Source: Mycobacterium sp. Aquia_216
GTDB taxonomy: Bacteria; Actinomycetota; Actinomycetes; Mycobacteriales; Mycobacteriaceae
Assembly: GCF_026723865.1 (NCBI RefSeq)
Contig: NZ_CP113529.1
Span: forward strand, 62,001 to 126,000
Length of the DNA stretch: 64,000 nucleotides
Direction: 5' to 3'
Made by a program: the position numbers and the translations under genes. Below the pieces are notes generated by a model. It was not told the DNA's origin. It made no database searches and was given only the letters and a program-made list of their open reading frames with translations. Shown piece after piece: positions 43,734-52,184 of the stretch. The number at the start of each line of letters is the position of its first letter. The first letter of the stretch is position 1.

Positions 43734-43970
43734 TTACGTGAGGGATGCTAAGTTACTGGGCATTGAACTGGGTTGGGGCACATGACAATCCTTAACTTTC
43801 GGGTTGACGCCCCCGTAGTTCAACGGCCCCGCGACCACCGTCAGAGCTATGTTTCCCGCTGTGACACAATCCGTTTGCCCAGTTTTGAAGTAGTCGCGTT
43901 GCCACGCCGCGAAGACTCCAACGATTAGCCAAATCAAGACGATCGCGCCGATTATTCCGCGACCACGCAT
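43734..43970 (-). CDS. Small single-span membrane protein, conserved in mycobacteria
   Basis: 78 residues with GGAGGTCACC directly before the ATG, one of the clearest ribosome sites in the window. One membrane helix (IIGAIVLIWLIVGVFAAW) is followed by an extracytoplasmic part with two Cys: QRDYFKTGQTDCVTAGNIAL and GGVNPKVKDCHVP. The Cys pair could form a disulfide outside the membrane. No known domain. It ends 12 bases before the DUF6131-like gene, so the two may form a unit. Confidence 0.8.
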   Translation of the reverse strand: MRGRGIIGAIVLIWLIVGVFAAWQRDYFKTGQTDCVTAGNIALTVVAGPLNYGGVNPKVKDCHVPQPSSMPSNLASLT

Positions 43971-44050
43971 GGTGACCTCCGTTGTGTCCGAGAAAAATTT
44001 TCTCGTCGCGTAGCGATACCCATTGGACTCGTGTCTAAACCTCGCCGAGG

Positions 44051-44407
44051 CTAACTCAGGTGTCGTTCCCAGACCCGGGATCTGAGCACTACGAATGAGC
44101 GGCCAACCATTCCGCGACCCGCCTCTTGGAACCCCTTGACAGCCACGCGTGGGGCAATCAGCCCGCCCAGTTCCGTCATCGTGATTTGCGGTGGTCCGTT
44201 GCGGTGGTCCGTAGTGAAGAACGGGTCGGCGTAGCGTCCGCCGGTATCCGGGTCGGTCGCGACGGGCTGAGAAGTGCCAAAGAAGACGAACGGCTTGCCG
44301 CCCACTTGATGGATCGCATTTGCGTTCGGCCTCTCCACACGTTTCAGGTGCGGCATCGACGCGTCGGTCCGATGCACATCGCTTATCCGCGCGGGTCGAT
44401 GCGCCAT
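44051..44407 (-). CDS. Hypothetical protein
   Basis: 118 residues from the ATG at 44405-44407; starts at 44446 or 44356 are alternatives and none has a strong ribosome site. The centre is distinctive and not low complexity: GGKPFVFFGTSQPVATD, YADPFFTTDHRNGPPQ, ITMTELGGLIAPR. Codon use is gene-like. I do not recognise a family. There is no signal peptide or membrane segment. Tandem 17-base repeats lie just upstream. Confidence 0.45.
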   Translation of the reverse strand: MAHRPARISDVHRTDASMPHLKRVERPNANAIHQVGGKPFVFFGTSQPVATDPDTGGRYADPFFTTDHRNGPPQITMTELGGLIAPRVAVKGFQEAGRGMVGRSFVVLRSRVWERHLS

Positions 44408-44420
44408 CGCGGCGGCCTTA

Positions 44421-44455
44421 GTGTGCAAGCACTTTCGAGTGTGCAAGCACTTTCG
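44421..44455. repeat. Tandem direct repeat with internal dyad
   Basis: GTGTGCAAGCACTTTCG occurs twice, at 44421-44437 and 44439-44455, one base apart. Each copy contains the inverted pair GTGC-AA-GCAC. The 18-base period would put both sites on nearly the same DNA face. It lies between the stop of the TetR gene and the start of the hypothetical gene. Confidence 0.6.
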
Positions 44456-44461
44456 CCTCGC

Positions 44462-45049
44462 TCAATTCAGACCGGCGATGCCCTGGCAATACCACCGCGG
44501 ATCGACGCCGCCGTCGGTGAACAGCGATTGCACGACGTAGCCAATCACCGCGCCGCCGATGGCGGCCGCGATGGCAGACGCATCATTTCGGCCCGTCCAT
44601 CGAGAAACGGCATCGGCGAACGCGGCGCGTTGAGCCTGAAAGGCTGCCATGACCATCGCCTTGGTCTTGGGCTGGGTCTGCGCATGCGCCCAACCCTGCA
44701 CGGCGAGCCGGAAAAGGTCCACGCCTTCCGTGTGGTGGCGGAATCGCTGGAGGGTTTCGAGTACCGCGAGCAGATACGCATTGGGGCCGGCGATGTCGTC
44801 GCGCTCGCCAACCTTGGCCGTCAACTCCCCGACTTCGATCAGCGACGTCTCGATCGCCGCATGGATCAGGGCGTCCTTGGACGGAAAGTAGCGGTACATG
44901 GCGCCTGCCGACACGCCGGCCTCGCTACGGATCTCGTCCATCGAGGCCGGCGCCACCCCGATCCGACTGAAACATCTTCGGGCCGCGTCCAGGTAGCGCT
45001 GCTCCTGAGCCTTCCACTGCTCCTCGGTCACCTTCGGCATAAGCGACAT
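44462..45049 (-). CDS. TetR-family regulator of the MBL-SDR-CMD operon
   Basis: 195 residues from the ATG at 45047-45049; the next Met three codons later is equally possible. The helix-turn-helix is EEQWKAQEQRYLDAARRCF to GVSAGAMYRYFPSKDALI (about 8-60), with SAGAMYRYFPSK as recognition helix. The C-domain has WYCQGIAGLN at the end. It diverges from the MBL hydrolase across two similar palindromes, one of which starts six bases above its own start codon, so autoregulation is likely. Confidence 0.9.
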   Translation of the reverse strand: MSLMPKVTEEQWKAQEQRYLDAARRCFSRIGVAPASMDEIRSEAGVSAGAMYRYFPSKDALIHAAIETSLIEVGELTAKVGERDDIAGPNAYLLAVLETLQRFRHHTEGVDLFRLAVQGWAHAQTQPKTKAMVMAAFQAQRAAFADAVSRWTGRNDASAIAAAIGGAVIGYVVQSLFTDGGVDPRWYCQGIAGLN

Positions 45050-45054
45050 CTTAC

Positions 45055-45116
45055 GTGAAGGAACATTCACTATTGACAGCCTGGGTGGCGCACGGTAAAA
45101 ATGAACGAATATTCAC
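45055..45116. promoter_or_regulatory. Two copies of a TetR-type operator
   Basis: GTGAAGGAACATTCAC (45055-45070) and ATGAACGAATATTCAC (45101-45116) agree at 13 of 16 positions, each with TGAA-N6-TTCA symmetry. The first sits just upstream of the TetR start, the second overlaps the likely transcription start of the MBL gene. Centres are 46 bases apart. Confidence 0.7.
45073..45101 (+). promoter_or_regulatory. Sigma-A-like promoter of the MBL-SDR-CMD operon
   Basis: TTGACA at 45073-45078 and TAAAAA at 45096-45101 are separated by 17 bases, close to the housekeeping consensus. The -10 element abuts the second TetR operator, so binding there would block initiation. The start codon at 45133 leaves a leader of about 25 bases. 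Confidence 0.6.
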
Positions 45117-45132
45117 GGAAAGGCCTCCCAGT

Positions 45133-46044
45133 ATGACGATCACCCGGATCCATCACCTCAATTGCGCCTCGATTCAAGGCATTTCACTGCTTGGGCAGCA
45201 TCTGGTCTGCCACGTTCTGCTGCTGGAGACAACCGATGCCGGCCTGGTGCTGGTCGACACCGGGTTGGGCAGCGCCGACTACGCCGACATTTCGTCGCGA
45301 CTCGGCTGGGAGTTCGCCAAGGTGTACGCGCGGCCCGGCCTCGACCCATCGCTGGCCGCCGTTGAGCAGATCCGCGAGCTGGGCTTCTCAGTGAGCGATG
45401 TCCGGCACATCGTGCAGACCCACCTCGACCTCGACCACGTCGGCGGCCTCAGCGACTTCCCGCAGGCCCTGGTTCATGTGCACGCTACCGAATTGGACGC
45501 CGCCCGCCGCCGCCACGGGTTGCGGGCAAAGCGACGGTACCGGCCCAAGATGTGGACTCATGACCCGAAGTGGCGCACCTACACCCACGGTGGCGAGGGC
45601 TGGATGGGCTTCGATGCGGTGCGCGGACTGGAAGGGCTTGGCGACGACATCCTGATGGTCCCGCTGTTCGGGCACACCCACGGCCATTGCGGAATCGCGG
45701 TCAACACCTCCGACGGCTGGTTGCTCGACGCTGGAGATGCCTACTTCGACGCCCGCGAAATCAAGCTTCCGCAACGGCGTTGCGGTGCCGGTGTGGCGCT
45801 GTTCCAGATGATGGTGACCACCGAGCGCGCCAACCGCCGCCACAACCAGGATCGATTGCGTAGCCTGCACGCCGACCACCCCGAGGTCGATATCTTCTGC
45901 GCACACAATCCTTTCGAGTACCTCGACCTGGCCGAGCGTAACGGCGACACGCCCCGAGGCATCGCGACCGCCCGAGCATGGAAGCCAGACAACCGGTCCG
46001 TCGGATCCGCTCGTACCAGCGGGTCCTCGATGGAGGCCAAATGA
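45133..46044 (+). CDS. MBL-fold metallo-hydrolase
   Basis: 303 residues from the ATG at 45133. The lactonase/glyoxalase-type core has LVLVDTGLG (about 35-43), the metal motif VQTHLDLDHVGGLSDF (about 94-109) and PLFGHTHGHCGIAV (about 180-193), then LLDAGDAYFD. HxDxDH replaces HxHxDH, which is common in this branch. AHL-lactonase-like activity is one option; esters or lactones in general fit. The SDR start overlaps its stop (ATGA), beginning a three-gene operon under the divergent TetR. Confidence 0.88.
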   Translation: MTITRIHHLNCASIQGISLLGQHLVCHVLLLETTDAGLVLVDTGLGSADYADISSRLGWEFAKVYARPGLDPSLAAVEQIRELGFSVSDVRHIVQTHLDLDHVGGLSDFPQALVHVHATELDAARRRHGLRAKRRYRPKMWTHDPKWRTYTHGGEGWMGFDAVRGLEGLGDDILMVPLFGHTHGHCGIAVNTSDGWLLDAGDAYFDAREIKLPQRRCGAGVALFQMMVTTERANRRHNQDRLRSLHADHPEVDIFCAHNPFEYLDLAERNGDTPRGIATARAWKPDNRSVGSARTSGSSMEAK

Positions 46045-46832
46045 CCGCCCTGGCTTACCGCGGCACCACCGTGCTGATCACCGGTGCCAGTTCAGGTTTG
46101 GGCGCCGCGTTCGCACACCAGCTGGCCGAGCGCGGCGCCAATCTGGTGCTGGTGGCGCGAAGCCGCGACAAGCTGGAGCTGACCGCGAAGGAACTGCACG
46201 CACGGCACGGTGTCGACGTGCTGGCGTACGACTGTGACCTGTCGCGACCCGGTGCCGGGGTTGCACTGGCCGAATGGCTCTCCGACGACGGTGTGCGAGT
46301 GGACACCGTGATCAACAACGCCGGTGTGGGCACCCACGGCGATTTCGTCACGCAGGATCCCGACGCGATCACCGCTCAGGTGCGATTGAATGTTGATGCG
46401 GTGGTCGATCTTACCCGTGCGTTACTGCCGCAGCTGCTGAGTAGCGGTCGGGGCGCATTGGTGAACGTCGCGAGCACCAGCGCCTACCAGCCCACTCCGT
46501 CGATGGCCGTTTACGGCGCCAGCAAGGCCTTCGTGCTGAGCTTCACCGAGGCGCTGGCCTACGAACACCGGCATAGCGGCCTGCGCGTACTCGCCGTATC
46601 ACCCGGTCCGATGCGCACCCCGTTTTTCGAGGTGCTGGGCACCACCCGGCCGGGCGTCGGACGCTGGCAGACGCCCGAAGCCGTTGCCGCGCAGACATTG
46701 CGGACGCTGGACCGTCGTTCGGCTCCACCCAGCATCATCTCCGGAACGCTCAACGCCGTGCCCGCATTCGCCAACCGGTTCGCGCCTCGCCGCGTCGTCT
46801 TGGCGATTACCGGCAAAGCCATCGGCGCCTGA
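46041..46832 (+). CDS. Short-chain dehydrogenase/reductase (DltE/YqjQ-like)
   Basis: 263 residues with GGAGG six bases before the ATG. Motifs are LITGASSGLGAAFA (about 12-25), VINNAGVG (about 90-97), the Ser in NVASTSAY and YGASKAF (about 157-163). SPGPMRTPFF and the C-terminal APRRVVLAITGK fit the group of SDRs acting on acyl or sterol ketones. Coupled to the MBL gene and followed after 33 bases by the carboxymuconolactone decarboxylase-like gene. Confidence 0.9.
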   Translation: MTALAYRGTTVLITGASSGLGAAFAHQLAERGANLVLVARSRDKLELTAKELHARHGVDVLAYDCDLSRPGAGVALAEWLSDDGVRVDTVINNAGVGTHGDFVTQDPDAITAQVRLNVDAVVDLTRALLPQLLSSGRGALVNVASTSAYQPTPSMAVYGASKAFVLSFTEALAYEHRHSGLRVLAVSPGPMRTPFFEVLGTTRPGVGRWQTPEAVAAQTLRTLDRRSAPPSIISGTLNAVPAFANRFAPRRVVLAITGKAIGA

Positions 46833-46865
46833 CCCTGTTAACACCTCCACCAAGGACGACCAGCC

Positions 46866-47510
46866 ATGACTTCGCTGCTCCGCCGCAACCGCACTACGAG
46901 TCCTCCGGTGGTCCAACCACCGTTCGTTGTACCCGAGGGAGATTGGCAGGGCGAGCTGTATCCACGCCGTATACCGCCGCTGCCGCGTGCGCAGCAGCGC
47001 CTCTTCCATCGCTTCTTCTTGGCGGCAATCCGTCGCAGCGCCCACGAAAACTACGACTACAACTGCTTTCTGGTGTTGGCGCGGCTGGGCCGGATCTTCC
47101 CGATCCATGCGATGCTGGTCGGCCAGCTGCTGCGGGGTGGCACGATCTCACCGGCCGACACGGAACGCATCATCATCCGCATCGCCTGGCGGATGGGTTG
47201 TCAATACGAGTACGCCCACCACACCCGGATGGCCCTCCAGCACGGCATCTCCCGGCGTGAGATCGAATCGCTGACCAACGAGACCGACGAAGAGTGGTCG
47301 GATCGCACCCGCACGCTGCTGGCTGCCGCCGACGAACTATTCGCCACCAAGAACCTCTCCGCGGCCACTTATCAGCGACTGCGCCGCGAGCTCGACGAGA
47401 ACCAGATCCTCGAGTTCTCAATGCTTGTCGGTCATTACATGATGGCCGCGATGATGCTCGACGTCGCCGGTTGTGAAGTCGAGCCCACGTTCGCCCTCGA
47501 CACCCGGTAA
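46866..47510 (+). CDS. Carboxymuconolactone decarboxylase/AhpD-like protein
   Basis: 214 residues. The alpha-helical CMD core (about 70-190) carries ERIIIRIAWRMGCQYEYAHH, where the AhpD CxxC is reduced to C-x-Y-E and a following His is kept. Later LLAAADELFATKNLS and LVGHYMMAAMMLDV match the second half. CMD proteins decarboxylate lactones or act as peroxidase partners; with only one Cys a redox-shuttle role is less likely. Third gene of the TetR-controlled operon. Confidence 0.88.
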   Translation: MTSLLRRNRTTSPPVVQPPFVVPEGDWQGELYPRRIPPLPRAQQRLFHRFFLAAIRRSAHENYDYNCFLVLARLGRIFPIHAMLVGQLLRGGTISPADTERIIIRIAWRMGCQYEYAHHTRMALQHGISRREIESLTNETDEEWSDRTRTLLAAADELFATKNLSAATYQRLRRELDENQILEFSMLVGHYMMAAMMLDVAGCEVEPTFALDTR

Positions 47511-47523
47511 TGGCACGCCGCCG

Positions 47524-47946
47524 CTAGCGCTCCAGCATTTTGGCCAGCAGGGCGGAGAGCCGCTGCTGTTCAGTGCCGTTGAGGGAGCCTGTCATCGGCG
47601 CCATCAGCTCGCCGATCTCGGCAATGACCCGCACCTGGAGTCGCCGCGCCTGGGCGGTGAGGCTGACCCGTACCGACCGGCCGTCGACGGCGTCGGTGCT
47701 CTTTCGCACCAATCCGCGCTGAACCGCGCGGTCGATGAGCCCGCTGACGGTCGAGCGTTCCAACCCGAGGTATGTCGCAAGTTCGGCCATCGCCGGTTCA
47801 CGGTCACGCAGTATCCCCAGCACCCGCAGCTGAGTTAGCGACAAATCATGTTCGGCGGCAACACGGCTCAGCACCGCGATCACTGCGAACGACACCTGCA
47901 CGAGATTATCCCTGAGGTCGTCGGCCGTCTCCATGCCGTGGACCAT
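47524..47946 (-). CDS. MarR-family transcriptional regulator
   Basis: 140 residues from the ATG at 47944-47946; an ATG 12 bases later is possible. The winged helix is clear: DLSLTQLRVLGILRDREPAM, AELATYLGLERSTVSGLIDRAVQRGLVRK (recognition helix ERSTVSGLIDR) and the wing DGRSVRVSLTAQ. It diverges from the oxidoreductase gene, with a near-perfect inverted repeat in the gap, and so probably represses that gene. Confidence 0.9.
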   Translation of the reverse strand: MVHGMETADDLRDNLVQVSFAVIAVLSRVAAEHDLSLTQLRVLGILRDREPAMAELATYLGLERSTVSGLIDRAVQRGLVRKSTDAVDGRSVRVSLTAQARRLQVRVIAEIGELMAPMTGSLNGTEQQRLSALLAKMLER

Positions 47947-47954
47947 ACCTTGAG

Positions 47955-47975
47955 TTAGTTGGTATCGCCACCTAA
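47955..47975. promoter_or_regulatory. Inverted repeat, probable MarR operator
   Basis: TTAGTTGG and CCACCTAA flank five bases as near-perfect inverted arms (7 of 8). A third half-site, CCATCTAA, follows at about 47990-47997. They fill the gap between the divergent MarR and oxidoreductase genes. MarR operators are typically short dyads of this kind. Confidence 0.5.
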
Positions 47976-48025
47976 TATAGTTCGTGTTACCATCTAAATC
48001 TGCCGCTTTCGCCGAGGAGAACTCC

Positions 48026-48976
48026 ATGCACGCAGCCGTCGTCACCACATTCGACAGGCCTCCCGCCTACCGCGAGTTCCCTAGTCCCACCTCGCAAACC
48101 GCCGACGAGGTCGTGGTCGACGTGATCGCCTCCGGCCTGCATCCACGGGTACGATCTCAGGCTGACGGCTCGCATTACACCAGCTCCGGGACGCTACCCC
48201 TGGTCCCCGGCATCGACGGCGTGGGGCGCGCACCCGACGGCACGCTTCGCTACTTCGTCCTGCCCGATACCACGATGGGCGCGATGGCCGAACAGACCGT
48301 CATCGACCAACGGCGCAGTTTCGTGCTTCCGGAGGGCACCGACCCCATCCTGGTGGCCGCCGCGATGAACCCCGTCATGTCCTCCTGGGTCGCCCTTCGC
48401 CGGCGTATCGACTTCGAACCCGGTCAAACGGTGTTGATTCTCGGTGCCACCGGCAGCTCGGGTCGCATGGCCGTACAGGTCGCCAAACGCCTTGGCGCGG
48501 GCCACGTCATCGGCGCCGGACGCGACGCGCAGCGGCTCGCTTCCCTTCCGCAGCTGGGGGCCGACGCTGTCGCTCAAATCGACAACGATTCGGCGATAAA
48601 CGATCTCGCGCACGCCGCGCGCGACGTCGATGTCGTGATCGACTATCTGTGGGGTCCGATCACGGCCCAGGTGATGGCCGGTATCGCCACCCACCGTAGC
48701 GATCAGGCAAAGCCGCTCACGTGGATCGAAATCGGCTCGGTCGCTGGCCCCTCGGCCGAGATCTTCTCCGCGGCACTGCGCGCCGTACGCCTACAGATCG
48801 TCGGCAGCGGACAAGGCTCGGTCCCGACCAGCGACATCCTGGCCGAACTACCCGCGATGGCTACCGAAATCAGCAGCGGCGGTTTCGAATTCGATGCCCG
48901 GGCCGTGCCGCTGGCCGATGTCGAAGCCGCCTGGGATGCCACCGACGCCGATCAGCGGATCGTTATCACGCCCTAG
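48026..48976 (+). CDS. MDR-family (quinone oxidoreductase-like) dehydrogenase
   Basis: 316 residues from the ATG at 48026 with GAGGAGAA ahead; the upstream frame is antisense to MarR. The GroES-like half (about 1-125) lacks zinc ligands. The nucleotide loop is [22 protein letters not shown] (about 142-163). [21 protein letters not shown] is the cofactor-selecting region. The family includes enoyl and quinone reductases. Paired with the divergent MarR, it is probably an inducible detoxifying reductase. Confidence 0.88.
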   Translation: MHAAVVTTFDRPPAYREFPSPTSQTADEVVVDVIASGLHPRVRSQADGSHYTSSGTLPLVPGIDGVGRAPDGTLRYFVLPDTTMGAMAEQTVIDQRRSFVLPEGTDPILVAAAMNPVMSSWVALRRRIDFEPGQTVLILGATGSSGRMAVQVAKRLGAGHVIGAGRDAQRLASLPQLGADAVAQIDNDSAINDLAHAARDVDVVIDYLWGPITAQVMAGIATHRSDQAKPLTWIEIGSVAGPSAEIFSAALRAVRLQIVGSGQGSVPTSDILAELPAMATEISSGGFEFDARAVPLADVEAAWDATDADQRIVITP

Positions 48977-49914
48977 TGGCGTCGCTGAGCGGAGACGTAC
49001 AGAGTGGGCGGCATGGCGTCGACGGCGTCGTCCGGCAGGGAGCGGTGGTAGCGAGCCATCAACTCCGGGAAGGACAAGGCGGCGACGTCCCAGCCGTGTT
49101 CACGCAGCCATGCGTCGACCGGTGTGCGCTCCTCCGCGTACCAGAGGTCCTCGACATCGGTGATCTCGGCGTCGACCAACTTCGCGGCCGCGGCGCGCAG
49201 GCGCTGCGCGTCTTCACGCTGACGCCGTACTCGGTCGGGGTCGGTAAAGCCCGGGCTGGGAACGTTGGAAGCCAGCCAGCTGCCCGGCGCGCTGAGCGAA
49301 TGCATGCGCTCGAACAACAGATCCTGAGCTTGCGATGGCAGGTAGCGTACCAACCCCTCCGCAGACCAGACGCTCGGCTTCGATGCGTCAAAACCTGCTT
49401 CCTGTAACGCCTTTGGCCAGTCCTGACGCAGATCGATCGGTATGGTCACGAGGTCTGCGGTGGGCTTCGCGCCGTGGTCGCGCAACGTGGCCGTCTTGAA
49501 GTCCAGCACCTTCGGCTGGTCAAGTTCGTACACCACCGTGCTGTCGGGCCACGGCAACCGCCACGACCGCGCGTCAAGTCCGGACGCCAGAATCACCACC
49601 TGCCGAACCCCGGCGTCGGCCGCACCGAGGAAGAACTCGTCGAAAAACGCCGTCCGCGTCGCCATGAAGTCGACCATCAGCTGGATCCGCGTGCGCATCT
49701 CGGGTTCGATCTCGACGGCCTTGGCCAACAACGCGGGGTCGGCGTAGATGCTCCACAACCCCTCCCCCGCGGCGTCCACGAAGACGCGTGCGAACGGGTC
49801 GTTGATGAGCGGATGCTCGCTCTCGGTCTCTGCGGCGCGGGCCGCCGCGACCCCGAGTGCGGTGGACCCCACGCTCTGAGTGATGTCCCAGGAATCGTCG
49901 TCGGTACGTGGCAT
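48973..49914 (-). CDS. SAM-dependent methyltransferase (leucine carboxyl methyltransferase-like, Rv3767c position)
   Basis: 313 residues. The mycobacterial UPF0677-type pattern is clear: [22 protein letters not shown] at the start, [20 protein letters not shown] (about 105-124, SAM loop), [17 protein letters not shown] and [21 protein letters not shown]. Substrates are unproven; the fold suits carboxyl or hydroxyl methylation. It overlaps the convergent oxidoreductase stop by four bases. Confidence 0.9.
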   Translation of the reverse strand: MPRTDDDSWDITQSVGSTALGVAAARAAETESEHPLINDPFARVFVDAAGEGLWSIYADPALLAKAVEIEPEMRTRIQLMVDFMATRTAFFDEFFLGAADAGVRQVVILASGLDARSWRLPWPDSTVVYELDQPKVLDFKTATLRDHGAKPTADLVTIPIDLRQDWPKALQEAGFDASKPSVWSAEGLVRYLPSQAQDLLFERMHSLSAPGSWLASNVPSPGFTDPDRVRRQREDAQRLRAAAAKLVDAEITDVEDLWYAEERTPVDAWLREHGWDVAALSFPELMARYHRSLPDDAVDAMPPTLYVSAQRRH

Positions 49915-50044
49915 CGCCAGTCCTCTCCACCCTCATAGTCGGTTGCGTTCACTATTCTTCCAGCTGCTGAGGTCTCGTGGCACGCGCGGCTGTTGAATTA
50001 GGCTCTTTTCCCAGGGGGCCCACAGGTTGCGAGGGAGCAAGGCG

Positions 50045-50392
50045 ATGACACGTACGCCCCAGGAAATCTTCGCTCACCACGGGGAAGCGCTGGCCGCGGG
50101 GGACCTCGACGAGATCGTCGCCGATTACGCCGACGATTCGGTGGTGATCAGCCCGGGCGGCGTCGCGCGCGGCAAGGACGCCATCCGGGACGTCTTCGCC
50201 AACTTGCTCGCCGATCTGCCGAACGCGGACTGGGACCTGAAAACCCAGTTCTTCGACGGCGACGTGTTGTTCCTCGAGTGGACCGCCGATTCGGCGCTCA
50301 GCCGGGTCGATGACGGCGTCGACACCTTCGTCTTCCGCGGCGGCGTGATCCGCGCGCAGACCCTCCGGTACACCGCACGGGCCAAGCGCTGA
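50045..50392 (+). CDS. SnoaL-like/NTF2-fold protein (Rv3768 position)
   Basis: 115 residues from the ATG at 50045. The cone-shaped NTF2 fold is apparent: EIFAHHGEALAAGDLDEIVADY (helices), DDSVVISPGGVARGKDAIRDVF, and the strands DVLFLEWTADSAL and FVFRGGVIRAQTLRY. Unlike the 66-residue relic at 18.8 kb it is complete. Such proteins are isomerases, hydrolases or binding proteins. It precedes the phosphotransferase by 22 bases. Confidence 0.88.
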   Translation: MTRTPQEIFAHHGEALAAGDLDEIVADYADDSVVISPGGVARGKDAIRDVFANLLADLPNADWDLKTQFFDGDVLFLEWTADSALSRVDDGVDTFVFRGGVIRAQTLRYTARAKR

Positions 50393-50414
50393 CGTCAGAG
50401 TAGGTTCACACCAC

Positions 50415-51446
50415 GTGGAGCACGTGGACTTGAACGCCGTCGCGCAATGGATGTCCGAGCAGGGACTGGGCGAGGGACCGCTCGAAGACGTTTCCGCCGT
50501 CACGGGTGGAACACAGAACGTGATGCTGCGGTTCACCCGATCCGGCCGAGCCTACGTGTTGCGGCGTGGACCACGGCACCTGCGTCCGCGCAGCAACAAC
50601 GTGATCCTGCGGGAAACCAAAGTCCTTGCGGCGCTGGCCGGTTCTGATGTGCCGCACCCGCACCTGATCGCTGCCTGCGACGACACGAGGGTGCTCGGCG
50701 ACGCCGTCTTCTACCTGATGGACCCGGTCGACGGATTCAACGCGGGCGAAGGGCTGCCGCCGTTGCATGCGAGCGATGCCAGCGTGCGGCACGGCATGGG
50801 CCTGTCGATGGCCGACGCGCTGGCGAAGCTGGGCGCCGTCGACCACGTCGCGGTGGGACTCGCCGATTTCGGCAAGCCGGAGGGCTTCCTGGAACGCCAG
50901 GTGCCGCGCTGGCTTTCGGAGCTGGACAGCTACAGCGAGTACGACGGCTACCCCGGGCCCGACATCCCGGGCATCGAGGAAGTGTCGTCCTGGCTGGAAC
51001 GGCACCGGCCGGCGACCTGGTCACCCGGCATCATGCACGGCGACTACCACGCCGCCAACGTGATGTTCTCCCGTACCGGGCCCGACGTGGTCGCGATCGT
51101 CGACTGGGAGATGTGCACGATCGGTGACCCGCTGCTCGATCTGGGCTGGCTGCTGGCCACCTGGCGCCAGCCCGACGGGTCCAGCGTCTTCAGCCATGCC
51201 CTGGGCGGCCAGGACGGATTGGCCAGCACCGACGAGCTGTTCGAGCGCTACGCCGCCAACACCACCCGCGACCTGTCGCACATCACCTGGTACACCGTGC
51301 TGGCCTGTTTCAAGCTGGGCATCGTCATCGAGGGCACACTGGCGCGCGCGTGTGCCGGCAAGGCCGAGAAGGACGTCGGCGATCAACTGCACGCGGCGAC
51401 GGTTCACCTGTTCGAGCGCGCGCTGACCCAGATCGGCACCGGCTAG
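50415..51446 (+). CDS. Aminoglycoside-phosphotransferase-fold kinase
   Basis: 343 residues from a GTG. Nucleotide loop VTGGTQNVMLRF (about 29-40), RETKVLAALAGSDVPHPHL, catalytic loop IMHGDYHAANVMF (about 205-217) and VDWEMCTIGDPLLDLGW (about 230-246). It is the third ACAD10/11-type kinase in this window, here beside an NTF2-fold protein rather than a dehydrogenase. Probable acyl-CoA or alcohol kinase; substrate unknown. Confidence 0.88.
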   Translation: MEHVDLNAVAQWMSEQGLGEGPLEDVSAVTGGTQNVMLRFTRSGRAYVLRRGPRHLRPRSNNVILRETKVLAALAGSDVPHPHLIAACDDTRVLGDAVFYLMDPVDGFNAGEGLPPLHASDASVRHGMGLSMADALAKLGAVDHVAVGLADFGKPEGFLERQVPRWLSELDSYSEYDGYPGPDIPGIEEVSSWLERHRPATWSPGIMHGDYHAANVMFSRTGPDVVAIVDWEMCTIGDPLLDLGWLLATWRQPDGSSVFSHALGGQDGLASTDELFERYAANTTRDLSHITWYTVLACFKLGIVIEGTLARACAGKAEKDVGDQLHAATVHLFERALTQIGTG

Positions 51447-51457
51447 CATCTTCTGAC

Positions 51458-51934
51458 GTGCCTCCTTATCCTGAGGAACCCGACTACTACTCCGAGTACG
51501 AGCCGACGCAGGCCGCGCGGTACGGCGGCGGCTACGACCCCGCGCCCGAGCCGGAGCCCCCGACACCGTGGTACCGGCGCCCGCTGGCGCTGGTCGCGGC
51601 GGGCGCGGTCGGGGTGATCGTGCTTGGCTTGGCGATCTACGCGATCGTCACGTTGGTGAGCGGTTCGCCGGCCCCGAGTCCGACGACGACGCCCCCACCG
51701 TCGCCCACGACGACGGTGACCACCACCGCTGCGGAGCCCACTCGACATCACCCACCCGGTGGCGGCGGCGCTCCGACCCAGACGGTGACCGAAACGGCCC
51801 CACCACCCAGCACAGACGCCCCCACGACGACCGTCCCGCCGAGCACCGTCACGCTGTCGCCGAGCACGGAGACCAGCACGGTCACCCAGACGGTAACCGT
51901 GCCGACGCGCCGGCCGTTCGATCCACGCCCGTAG
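51458..51934 (+). CDS. Single-span membrane protein with Thr/Pro-rich exterior tail
   Basis: 158 residues from the GTG at 51458, 11 bases after the kinase stop. An acidic Tyr/Pro-rich cytoplasmic part (residues 1-40) leads to one membrane helix (RPLALVAAGAVGVIVLGLAIYAIVTLV) and then about 90 residues of Thr, Pro, Ser and Val (TTTPPPSPTTTVTTTAA, TETSTVTQTVTV). The tail resembles O-mannosylated mycobacterial linkers. No domain is recognised. Confidence 0.75.
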   Translation: MPPYPEEPDYYSEYEPTQAARYGGGYDPAPEPEPPTPWYRRPLALVAAGAVGVIVLGLAIYAIVTLVSGSPAPSPTTTPPPSPTTTVTTTAAEPTRHHPPGGGGAPTQTVTETAPPPSTDAPTTTVPPSTVTLSPSTETSTVTQTVTVPTRRPFDPRP

Positions 51935-51968
51935 CGGTGCGGGAATCCAAGCAACTAGGGTCGAGGCC

Positions 51969-52184
51969 ATGAGTCGGCTCGAGCGCGGCCTGGCGCGGCT
52001 GCGGGACATGCGCTTTGACCTGTACGCCCAGCCCATGCGACAGGTAAGCCTGGAGTTGAAGATCGTGTTCTTCTCGGTCCATGTCCCGATCGCCGGCGGT
52101 AGGACGCTCAAAATCCCGATGATCGCGACGGTAGGCCCGATGCCGGACAAATCGACCGACACAGACACCGGCGACTGCGCTTAG
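51969..52184 (+). CDS. Conserved small hypothetical protein
   Basis: 71 residues. Helical, basic start (MSRLERGLARLRDMRF) followed by strands (QVSLELKIVFFSVHVPI, LKIPMIATVGPMP) and an acidic tail. No known motif. It is well spaced after the membrane protein and in the same direction. Gene-like codon use supports it, but the family is not recognised. Confidence 0.6.
   Translation: MSRLERGLARLRDMRFDLYAQPMRQVSLELKIVFFSVHVPIAGGRTLKIPMIATVGPMPDKSTDTDTGDCA

Noticed and set aside
44126..45058. 310-codon plus-strand frame opposite the TetR and hypothetical genes
   Set aside because: No motif, while the minus strand has a clear helix-turn-helix gene with operators.
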